From contig NC_065921.1 of assembly GCF_024586455.1 (NCBI RefSeq), positions 1,178,001-1,242,000 on the forward strand: a DNA stretch of 64,000 bases, in the 5' to 3' direction. Shown piece by piece: positions 22,333-33,003 of this stretch. The position numbers were made by a program, and so were the translations under genes. Each line of letters begins with the position of its first letter. Position 1 is the first letter of the stretch. The DNA is from Bactrocera neohumeralis (Eukaryota > Arthropoda > Insecta > Diptera > Tephritidae). A model generated the notes under the pieces. That model was not told the origin of the DNA, searched no databases, and saw only the letters and a list, made by a program, of their open reading frames with translations.

Positions 22333-25300
22333 ATTAATTACAGTTATGTTGCTTTAAGTGAGTCTAACAATCAAGCCTGCATCACACTGAGTTTTGATGA
22401 AGCGCTGAGTGTTTGCACCATAAATAGCGAAAAATTCGCTGATTCCTCCAGTCATCCGCGTTTTGAATGAATTCATGAGCTTCGCTCAAAAACCATAATG
22501 CCCTATAACAAGAGCTCATCAGCGCTTTGGGTCAGCTCTCAGAATTCGATAAAAACTGAAATTTATACCGCATTCATAAGCATTGTTCATTACGCTTCAG
22601 CTGCATTCTCCGTTCCTCTCAATAAACACCATTTGTCATTATTACTTGTAAAACTCGCCATTAAACTGCCAAATTGAAGCGTCATAAATTCTCAGAAGAA
22701 AAACGGATTTTAATTAATTTCCAATGCAGATGCACCCGATTGCGAGCATCGTCCACCGAATAGACCACACACACACACAATCGTAATTTTTTATTCTTTT
22801 TTTTCATTTCGATGACTATTGTTAGCGCAGCGTTAAATATTTCCACGAAAGTGTTGGAGCTCCTACACATACTATACCCCAGCGCTCCTGTAACCTCAGA
22901 CAACGGTATGTGAGCACGTCACACCTTCAAAGCGCTTCTGCAGCTAGTGCGGCGGGAGCATTGGAGCCTCCGTGGGCGCACAATGTACCGCTATCTGCTC
23001 ACTCACACACTATCCCTTGTTAAATATGCGGTTGGAGAAGCTCGCCTGAGCACCGGCTATCAGCCGCGCCACAATGCAGAGATCTAAACGCGGACCGGCG
23101 AAGTAAGGGGGAAGCGAGCGAACAGCGCGTCCCAACAGGTCCAGTTGTGCTGATAAACTCACTGAATTCGACACTGTTTTATGACACTCTTTAATTCCCA
23201 ATAGATGGTGGGTGTGTTATGTAACAACAACAACAACAAGAATGCTAACGTATGAGCACGTCGACGCTGCAAGCGCTGCTCCATGCCTCCAAACCCGCCG
23301 CTCGTTCGCGACCAAAACCGCCAACTCATCGATGCTGGTGCCGAGCTGCTTGCAAAGCTCAACGCCGCCGGGTGTCCAAGTGTATGGGAGAAGCACAAAA
23401 GTCAAAGCAAAACAATACAGCCACAACACAGAGACAAAAAGAAACACAACAGCAAAAAGTAACGGCGAAAATCGGTCCATTGTGCGACTTTTTAAGCGCA
23501 ACACCACGCCGAGCCCTCCACATGGCCCCTCAAACGACCGACCGCAGCTGTTGGCTCTGATTGCATTGTGCTCTGTGTGCTATTGTGTGGGGGGCGCCCA
23601 GAAGGATGAGCGAATGTGCCAACCGTTCCAGCTTTGTTTTTTCGTGTTCTTTATTTCGTGATGTGTTGACTTCATTCTCCGCCTCTCCTCCCTCCCCGTC
23701 CTAATTTCGCCTTGCTTTCGCTCGTGTTGTTAGGAATATTGTGTCGTGAGGATATCGGCAGCAACAACAACCACAACAACCGGCAGAACAGTTACAATTT
23801 GTGTTAATAAATTGCATATCGGTATGTGCTGCTGTGCGGTGAGGTGGGGGGCTGTGTGGGGCCGTGTGAGGGCGCCCGCATACATATGTCATACTAATGC
23901 ATGCCATTGAGTCGCTCTTCCTGTGGATGTTGTTGCTCGTTTGTTGTCGCTGAAGGGCAGCGGTTGACTAGATAAATGGCGGGATTGTTAATTATTGTAC
24001 AGAGCGCCGCCGAGGCAGGACCACACACAAGGGAACGAGATAAATTCGAACTTATCTATATTATAACTGAATGTGCTTACGCCAGCTATGTGTGTGAGTG
24101 GCTGTGCAGTAACAGTAAAATAAAATAAAAAGCAGGGGAATAATGAAATATGTGGCATTTCTGCTGTCAGTCGAATGTGAAAGTTCGTTAATTGGAAAAG
24201 AAGGCGGGGATTAAGGGAGATGGTATAAATCTGTGGAAATTGATTGGAGAAAGAAAGCACAAGGACTAAGTGGGACGACCGCAAGGTTTATTCAATGATT
24301 TAAATAGCAATGTTTGAGCGAAAGAAAGCAATCGAGCTTTTGTTTCAACTCGCAAAATTGATTACAACTCAACGCTTTTGAATCCAGCTGAGCTGAGCAT
24401 TAGAGGATTAAGCTCCCTCTAATAGTCTACTTATAGATAATTTTCGGATTCAACAAATGATTCAAAGCAAGAGTTTAAGTCTTTAGGATCCAAAGCCTGG
24501 CTTAAATATCTTGAGTCCTGAGCTCCTTTCATAAGCAAGTCTTTGATTTAAGTATACGAGTAACGGTTCGGAACCGAAAATATTTGCCTACAGAACTCAC
24601 TCCGAATACACAAAAGATAATCATTATTATTTAATAAACCAGCAAATCTTCAAGTTCCACCAAAGTGAAAGGCTTTGAGATCTTTCCGCTGAACATCTGA
24701 CAAATCTGCCGAAATCTTTAAGCAGTTGTTGTTGGGTGCGCGCGCGGGGATGGGCGCCAGTGTGGGTGAGCAATCAAAAGCAATTAAGGCCCAGGTAACC
24801 TCGAATTTACGGCTTGAGTTTCCAATTCCTTGCACTTCGCGGAAGGCTGTTGAGTCGCACATAACTGCACTCAATCTGCAGGCTGCTGTGCTCATTTTCG
24901 GCTGCGCCTTTGAAGTTGATTCAGCAGCATTTAGCGAAGCATTCCTTCCTTGTCAAACACAAACACATACACACATATAACGGTGCGATTACTTGGAGGA
25001 TGCGAACGAGCACGCGCGGTCTAATAAAATTTCAACATGGTCTTACACCTACACACCACAGACAGACATATTTACCCAAGTTATGTACAATTTAATAATC
25101 CGCAGACAGAGCCGCCCACACACACACACATACATCTCGCTAGGGCTAAGCGCATTTGCTGGAGCTTAGCGCCATTTGGTTCTTCGCGAATTCTAAGCGT
25201 TGCTGAAATACGATTATTATATCTGTAGACTTTGGTGAATTTTAAATTTTGAACGCTGCTGGCTTTACACTTCCCCCTTCACGCGCAAATACTTTTCCCC

Positions 25301-27040
25301 ATTTGTCTCTTAAGCGGACATGCTTCTCACTGCCGTCCTTTGTCTGCGGCCGGAAAACGCAAATTTTCATAATGTCATAAAAAATACCGTTAGAAATGAG
25401 CAAAACCTGCTCGGCATGCTGAGCATAGCAAAGTTTCGCGAAAAGAACTAATGAAATTTCGCCGAACGCCGGAGAAAAAGCCGCTGCAGTAAATGAAGTC
25501 TAGCGCCGGTACGCAGACTATCTTCTGTCGATAAGCAGACACAAGGATGTAGGTGTGTGTGCGCTCAGGCGGTGAATGTTGCGGCGCTTCTTGCTGCCAG
25601 CCAAAAGTCGTTAAGTTTCTTGGAAGTGAGTTGAAGAAAGCAGTGAGAACGAAAATATTTAGATATGGGTGTTAAGACCGTAAGTCAGCTGGGTTCTTGT
25701 CCCCAGCGACTCGCCTTCAAGTGAATATGACTGTTGGCAAAGTTTTCGGGTGCTCCACTGGCCATGCTTGTGCCGATGTGTCTTCGGAATGTTTGTGTGT
25801 GCGAGTGTGATCGGACAACATCGTCCAAAGCAACAAGAAGTGCTGTTCCACCCACTCAACCAGCAAAAAGGCACCAAAAGTTAGCAAGCACTCGCTCTTC
25901 AAAAATGTTTTTGTGAATTATGAATTAGTTGCAAATCTGCAGCAGACTCTTTGAATTCTTTTCCAAATCATATTTGCATTCATATTAGTTACTGCCTCCA
26001 CCAGTTGGTGGCGCTAGGAGTGAGGGTGACATCGGCTCACAGCCACCACAGAACTTCAGCAGAGCAAATTGCTGTGAAACTTATCATCGCCTTTTGTCTT
26101 GTAAAACGACAAGCAACTCTGAAATCAAAAATACTTAGAGCTGTCACATTGTGGGTTCCGCGAACCACTAAATTTGTAAAAGTGAGCAAGAGAGTCTCTC
26201 AAAGTAAAGTATGTAAAGAAAAATACATATTTACAGAGTAGAGAAAAGTTCAAGTTAGGCCAGTACATGATCTGGGACCTAAGTTACAGATCGACAAGAA
26301 AACTTACACATTGTTCAGCCCATTGCAAGTGAGTTCTTAGTAGAATTTAGAAATTGTCCAAAATTTATCAAAATCGCATATAATTATGGATAGTTTCAAA
26401 TACGTGTTTGGGAAATAAAGACAGCTTGCTTGTTGATAGAAAATGAAGGCGGCGATAAAAGAAGATTCCCAATCATATATATGTATATGTAAGTACATAA
26501 GGTATATATTAGGCAGGGCATATATGTATATGCGTCCAACACATATATATATATACGAATGCCCGCTTTGTATTGATAATAACGGTAATGGGCTCATAAT
26601 TGCAACAGTCAACACTCACAAATTGCAATAATTCATGCTCAGCTTTTACGCATAAATAAGCACGTGACCGGAGCACACTCTCCCCAAAGCCTATGTGTGG
26701 GTATATGTGCTTGCCTTTGACAGTTAATAATTTATCAGCATTTGCATTTTGCAGTTAATTTGTCTAAATGTGAAATTTATGTAGATTTCGAGCGAATTTA
26801 ACAGTTATATGTGCCATGTAAGCACTTGACCACTTAATTATAATGCATTTCAGGGTAATTACTTTTCAAATTTAAAAATACTGATGTCAAAGTAAGGAGC
26901 GGCTACATTCGGATGCAGCCGCACATTGGTTGTTCTCACAATTTCCAGGAGCTAACTCTATCCTTGTTAGAGAGCTTTCATGGAGAGCAAATATTGAGGT
27001 GAGAATCAAGGCATCGGTTGCCTTTTATTGCCATAGAGGT
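22333..27040. other. Noncoding stretch, no gene seen
   Basis: No recognisable gene. It holds CAA repeats (23222-23238), G-rich runs near 23840-23870, CA tracts near 24955-24976 and 25118-25132, and an AT-rich TATATATGTATATG-type cluster near 26476-26556. Overlapping frames at 23212-23661 and 23701-23907 have no domain and reflect composition. Confidence 0.5.
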
Positions 27041-28060
27041 GCTATAGGAAAAGGCTCGGACTCACACCAAAGGTAGAGATTTCGCTATATGAAATCGCAG
27101 TCAAAGCAATAATGTTCTATGGTGTCTTCATCTGGTGGAGAAAAAGGTTACACTGGATATAAATGTTGAACGAGTCCAAAGAGTGCGCTAATGCGATTTA
27201 AGAAATAACACCCGTTGACATTGTCGGCCGTGTATTGCTGCGAAATGTGCACCAAGGCTCAATGAAACTGGGTATATGAAGAGGTCTAAACAAGGACTTT
27301 TCTCCTTCAACTGCATTCCTGAAAACTTGGATAAATGCGCCGCAGAGGGCACTTGTGGCGGTTTTTTCTCTGACGAGACGCTTGAACTTTTTCTCGGAAG
27401 GATCAAAGCTAGGAAGGAAGGAAGGTTAAAATTGGAGTATTCCAGAAGGAAGTTTCCGTCAATCTAGGCTTAGACTACCGAGCCACTGTAGTGTTTTTCA
27501 GGCACAAGTAACCACTAATCACTCCTACAACAGAGCGGCAAACTAGCGCGAAGCTCGCTAATTGTGTGCTCAAACTTAGTCAAGGAGTGTCTGTCCTCAT
27601 CAAACATCAAGCTACTTAGCATCACACTCGTTTAGGCTTGGTTACAACGAGATCGCTAGCAACCGATGAGCTAGCAAGATGGTACTCCTTGCCCCCTGAC
27701 ATCGGAATGGGACCGAGTTGGGTCTCCATTGGCGTCTTGCGTTCTATCAATGTGCCAATAGACCTCTCGCGCACTTAGTAGGCGACTGTGAGATCCTTCT
27801 AGTTGTCAAAGTTGTATGAAGAAGGAAACAGTGGAAACATCCCGACATTTCCATCTCCTACCTTTAGTAAACCAGAGGAAACATATATTAGCCACCCCAA
27901 CAAACTTATGATAAGCTCAAAGCGCTTTGCCGATCCGTAAAGGACTTATAATTCAGTTTTTTAGGAGTTTTAAGTAACAAAACGGATCGGCAATCTAAGA
28001 TATCCAAGTTAGATCGCTCTTAGGATCGACCTCTGAACCTAACCTGATGTAACTTAACGG
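27041..28060 (+). mobile_element. LINE with RNase H, degraded 3' part (copy 1)
   Basis: Non-LTR retrotransposon remnant in plus orientation. The post-reverse-transcriptase segment appears at 27090-27250 (KAIMFYGVFIWWRK, then TPVDIVGRVLL). The RNase H region follows at 27560-27680, with SNLVKECLSSSNIK and the GYNEIASN motif that corresponds to the PGHNEIAGN loop. The C-terminal Cys-rich segment is at 27800-27870 (SCQSCMKKETVETSRHFHL). These features belong to LINEs of the I/Loa/R1 group that encode RNase H. The reverse-transcriptase core is missing and several stops and frameshifts interrupt the rest. The segment at 58460-58870 is a second copy of the same family. Confidence 0.65.
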
Positions 28061-30607
28061 AGCGTGAAAGTAAATTCAACATTCGCTATCAGATGAAGTG
28101 AAGGACTAAATTAGAATCAATGCAAGTATTTCAGCTAATTTTCTTTCGACACATTTATTCTATTGTACCCTTGTGCACTATGTTGCGAGAGTAGAGAAAT
28201 AATTAAACCAATGAAATAATGCAATTAATTTTTGCAAGAACAACATACATTCAAAACCAGTTTGAACGCATAATGCCCCCGAATTGGTAAATTAGTTTGA
28301 GTTTGGCTTCAAATGTGAGGTAGGGAAAGTTATAGGTGAATGTGAAGAGAGGCGGAATTACTAAAAAGCATATTTATTGAATAAAATAAATCTTATCTTC
28401 TGCCCTTTTCAACTCTGACACTCTTGGAGATATAGGTGTAGTCTTCAAGGCCATCATTACGAGATCAGGTATATTTTTTTAATCAGGATCAGGTATCTAA
28501 AAATGGATAATTTTCGTAAATAATTCGCTACATGCCTAGTATAACGCTCATGTTTCAGTGGGGCACGGAACTTAGATTTTTCGCGAATGAAATAGGCGAC
28601 GTCCATCGTATTTCTTACCTCACTCCCTTGTTTTTGTGTGGCACACACACACTTCTCCTTTTCTCAGAGAAATGCTTGACGCCTGACAAATGGGTACCAT
28701 TATTCCCCGGTATCGTTTTCAACGAGCTTTTAGCAATCGCTTTGCCGTTTAGACTGCACTTAGCCGGCATTAAATCCACTTTAGGCTTCTCCACAGCCAT
28801 TGAATCACAATGGTCTCATTAGCACTGAGTGCAATCGTTAAATTGTAATCTCATGCCGGCATGTCTCGAAAGCCATACAAAATGAGCAAAAAACAAAACA
28901 AAAAATAGAGAAAAGAACATGTGTAACGGGAATTGGAGGACGAGCGAGTAAATTACAAATCAATACCAAGTGTATATTACAAGTGTCAGATTTACATACA
29001 TTTAATGACTCAGCTCAGTTCGATCCAGTGCCAGAGGAGGTGGGAAGTAATTGAAACCAAAGCGAGACATATGTAAATGCACAAATAACGGGAAATAAGA
29101 GAACTTTTATAAAAGCTCTTAGGAGGAATGTGTTGACTGTGAGAGACGAAAGAAGAAGGAAGAAATTTTTAGTTTTCAGTATTTGTTTAAAAGGAAATAT
29201 GTACAGTTATTCTTAAGAAATTTTACCTCAGATTCTTATTTCGCAAACCTTTCGACGTGTCATTGTTATAATTGAATATGACATATTTTCCTCGTAAACA
29301 AAAACAAAACTTTCGGAATGACGAACGAGGTCTATATGTCACGTGGTACCTGAGAGCCACGAAACTTTCGCCGAAACCCGTCAGAATGTCAAGAGAATTT
29401 GATAGCAAAATAGGACATCAACAACAACAGCAACAACAAAGCAATGTGAGTATAAATAAAATAAAACAGTGGCAACAACTGCGGCAGCCAGCAACAACGC
29501 CTCTATCAGTGCCAATACGCCGAGCTGACAGCTGCAGAAAACTGTCAAAGAATTATCGAATTTTGCGAAGCAAAGAGGCAACGAAGCGAAGCCTCGGCAG
29601 TTTTCGAACATATGCAACGCTTTCCGCATAGTTTTCAACTCCTACCCCTCCTCCACTTCGCATGTGAAATGAAAGCTACCACGTCTACGAGAGACTACCT
29701 TCACCCTTCACTTAGTTTCTGCTCGTGAGCCGAGTTTTCGGCTTATGAAAATTTCAGGCGAACAATGGAAACAAAACGAAATTGAAAACTTGTGTCTTTG
29801 CCACTCGCAGCTGAGCGCCGAGCGGGGTCGGTGCCGGGTCCGCCGAGTGCATATAAAACTAATTGCAAGGGATTTCCAACTCAATACTTGCCGTGTGGGG
29901 CGGTCAAAGGGCGCGGGAAGAGCGAGTACAGAATAATTGCGAATTTAGTGTTACTTAATTCGAGGTAGTGCCACAGCAATAGGGCACAGCGAGTGCTGAA
30001 CTTAAGCCGGTGAAAACAACAACACCAACAACAAAGGGAAATAAAACAATGCTCTGTTGTGCCGTTATGCTCGCATTTGGAGAGTGTCGCTGGCGCGGAA
30101 GGTCACATATGTATAATACCTGTTCGCCCTGCAGAAGAGCGCCAAAATGTAAATAAGATACAAGGGAGGACAAAAGCAGCAAAACAAAGTACACAACAAA
30201 CAAGTGCTCAACTGAAGAAAAGCGCGAGAGATGATCCACTGCATACAATATGTATTTACTTATTTATGAGTGGTGCAGCACGAGGGCGCAGCACTTCATT
30301 CGGCGGCGCCAGGATGTCGAAAAACGCTTGCCAAGCGGTGTTTCCACTCCAAAACGTCGCGCAGAGCCAAAGGAAACCGTGAAAGGAAATCGGATAAAAG
30401 TAAATCGCTCAGCTGATGAAGCGTTTCATCATGAGCGAGTTGTGCCCGCTTTCGTGTGCCACCCTTTCTTTCCACCTTAAACGTGTCATCTGCTGCTCGT
30501 GGATCTTAGCACACTATTCTCAACAACAGAAGTGCATGCACAAAGCCTCAAAGCGAGCACACGCTTCCACATTTGATATAAATTCAAATCTCCAGTGAAA
30601 TTGAGCA
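28061..30607. other. Noncoding stretch, no gene seen
   Basis: AT-rich, with CAA/CAG repeats near 29417-29440. The frame of 119 codons at 29272-29631 runs through that repeat and shows no domain. Confidence 0.5.
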
Positions 30608-30875
30608 ATCTTCTTCTTTACTGGCGTAGGCACCGCTTACCTGGTTATAGCGGAGTTAACAATAGCGCGCCAGTGATTTTTCTTTTCGCAAGGTGGCGCC
30701 CATTAGAGATACCATTTCATCCAGGTCCTTCTCCACCTCATCTCTTCGACAGAGCTTCACTCCTCTACCTTTGCTTCCACCAGCGGGTACTGAACGGTAG
30801 CCGAAGTTTTCTCCAAGTTTTCATCCATACGACATGACCTAGCTAGCGTGATTCTGCGTTGGATTTCGAGGCTGA
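30608..30875 (-). mobile_element. RTE-type LINE, truncated and internally deleted (RTE copy 3)
   Basis: Third copy of the RTE family, minus strand. The 3' end with the AAG tail (rc of CTTCTTCTTTACTGGCG) is at about 30609-30625. The C-terminal coding part is frame-disturbed. Around 30840 the sequence jumps from RMDEN directly to SLEIQRRITLA, a segment that lies over 100 residues upstream in copy 1, so a large internal deletion has occurred. Similarity stops near 30875, about 18 bases before the TTAACCC at 30894. Confidence 0.7.
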
Positions 30876-31234
30876 AATTGCGGATCATACTCCTTAACCC
30901 ATTTACAGCTAATGGTCGATTTTTCAACCAGCAACTTTGGAAAATCGCCGAGTCGAAAATTAACCAGATATGTCCTGAAGGCAAGAATTGTATGTCATCT
31001 TGCATCTTTCTGATCTTGATACAAATTTTCTTTTACTAATTAATTATTTTTTTTTATTTTTTCGGATCTTCGGAAGACCCATTTTTCCACATTTTTAAAA
31101 AAAAATCGGGAAAAATAAGAAAATTTTTGAAAAAAAATAAACTTTCCTATAAATTGTAGTGTTTGTCGCATACTTCACGCAGAATGTATTTTCAGCAGAT
31201 CGGTTGTAGTATAAAATGAACATTCCTTGAAAAA

Positions 31235-31276
31235 TTAACTGGTTGATAAATCGACCACCAGCCGAAAACGATACGA
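31235..31276 (-). repeat. PiggyBac inverted repeat, left member, with TTAA
   Basis: TTAA at 31235-31238 is followed by a motif containing AAATCGACCACCAGCC and GAAAACGATAC. This is the inverted counterpart of 32962-33003. Confidence 0.7.
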
Positions 31277-31765
31277 CAAATATTTCCACTTCACTATTTC
31301 TGTGTCTTGTGAACTCCAATGTTCCAAATGAATGATGGCCATGAATACATTTTCAATTTAACAGAAAATTGCTTTGTTAAAATGTTGATTACTGAGTTCT
31401 TTCTCAAACAAGTAGACGCAGGAAGTATCGTAATGAAAAACATGGAGGACAAAGCGTCTTACACTTCATACAGTTTTTCGTAATTACATTGCAGAAAATG
31501 AAAAAATCGACAAAATACTTCTTCCACTTCATGGAACATTCAAGAGCTTTCTTTCCAGTTATTTCTAGAATAGAATTTTCCACAAGCTTCCTAGGTCACG
31601 AATATAAAAAGAGACCCTTCCAGGCAGGTAGTTAGTCGGTTGTTGTCCACGAGCCTGAGCAGGTCTTCCAGTGAAATTCGTAGGTATGTTCCCTGCTGTG
31701 CGGTAGTAAGGTATTCCGTTCTTGAGTAAAAAATTGACTGTGAAATTTACAGTTTTCTCTTTAAA

Positions 31766-32833
31766 ATGTTTCGCAAAAGATACCTTAGTCGAAGAGAGAT
31801 TGAGGAGATTATGGGGCACGTCGATCATGAAATCGCAAATCGCATTCTCCATGCAGATACAGTCGACTTAGTGGTCTTGCCTCCGGAAAGTACAGATGCA
31901 GTAAGTGAAAAAATATCGATGAAGAGGAGCAAATACTCAGCGATGGAAGTGCGTTTGTACCTCACGAAATAGCAGGGAACATTGAACTACGTTGCGCTAC
32001 AATGAAGACAATCCGAATGCGTCAGCCGATTGCGACGAGACGGAGGAACATCTACTGAATTTGAATCTAGTTCAAGTTCGCCTGTGACATCCAAACGTAG
32101 CAGAAAACAAGTCAATCTGTTCGAACCAAAATGGACTAAAGCAAAAAGGAGTAAATTCTCTCGCGAGCTTCCGGTGAACAAGGATATTGACAAAATGGAA
32201 AAACTTTACAGCAAATATGGTATGGAACGACAATTCTGTTGTGACCATTGCATCGAATCATGAGGCAATTGAACCACTGCATCGTGTGAAGCGATGGAAA
32301 GGCGGCAAGAAATATTATGTTGATATGCCACACATCGTAAGAGCACACAATAATCGAGTGGGTGGTGTTGATCTCCTTGATAATGCCATGAACAATTATC
32401 GAATTCGCGTTCGAGGAAAAACGTGGTATTTGCCACTGATAACAAATGATTTGCAATGGTGAACGCTTGGAAAATTCATCGTGCTCTCGTCAAATATGAA
32501 AAGGGAATGTCACTCACCACCGAAAGATGTATTGCACGAAAAATAGAACCATTGAATCAATTACAGTTCCATACTTGCGTTGCAGAATGTTTGCTTCGAA
32601 TGGCAAAACCGTCGATGCCGTCTTCGGTGACGTCGACTTCACAGTCAACAGCTGTTCGAAAATCCAAAGACGCCGCTCTGGAGAGTGTTCGTTAAGACAA
32701 AGTTAGACATGACATTAACAAATTAGAGAAGCCTCGTCGTTGTCAAAATGGTCACAACCATTCGTCATATAAATGCACAAAATGCGATGTCGCTCTACAT
32801 GTTTTGTGCTTCAATCAATTCCAAGCAATATAA
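31766..32833 (+). pseudogene. PiggyBac-like transposase pseudogene
   Basis: The start MFRKRYLSRREIEEIM and the VDLVVLPPES segment match the acidic N-terminal region of piggyBac transposases. KQVNLFEPKWTKAKRSKFSRE (32108-32170) follows. At about 32215 the sequence jumps to WNDNSVVTIASN, removing the part that carries the first two catalytic Asp residues. AHNNRVGGVDLLDNAM (32345-32390), with the third-Asp block, and MVNAWKIHR (32456-32482) remain, separated by a stop/frameshift near 32460. After another in-frame stop (32693), the C-terminal Cys/His-rich domain survives (CQNGH, YKCTKCDVALHVLCF), ending at 32833. It is inactive. Confidence 0.8.
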
Positions 32834-32961
32834 AGATAAGATATTGAACTTTCAAGAAAAGTTTTTCAAAACTTACTTATGACATGTATCTATCTTTTAT
32901 TGTAAATAAAATGTAATGTAAAATTGAAAAATTGAACAAAATAAACGTTTCACTTTAGTAA

Positions 32962-33003
32962 GTATCGTTTTCGGCTGATGGTCGATTTGGCTAAACTGCT
33001 TAA
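32962..33003 (+). repeat. PiggyBac inverted repeat, right member, with TTAA
   Basis: GTATCGTTTTCGGCTGATGG, then TCGATTT, ends at TTAA 33000-33003. It pairs with 31235-31276. Confidence 0.7.

Larger units (their letters stand above)
30894..33003 (+). mobile_element. PiggyBac-like DNA transposon, degraded
   Basis: TTAA at 30894-30897 is followed by CCC, the usual piggyBac tip. A motif around GCTAATGGTCGATTT follows at about 30908. The same motif recurs inverted at 31247-31268, beside TTAA at 31235-31238, and again in direct orientation at 32972-32988, beside TTAA at 33000-33003. The inverted pair 31239-31273 and 32962-32999 brackets the transposase remnant, with about 25 matching inner bases. 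The outer element may therefore run 30894-33003, or the core 31235-33003 with a separate small TTAA-ended unit on its left. The transposase has lost its central catalytic region. AATAAA signals follow the gene near 32907 and 32939. Confidence 0.75.
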
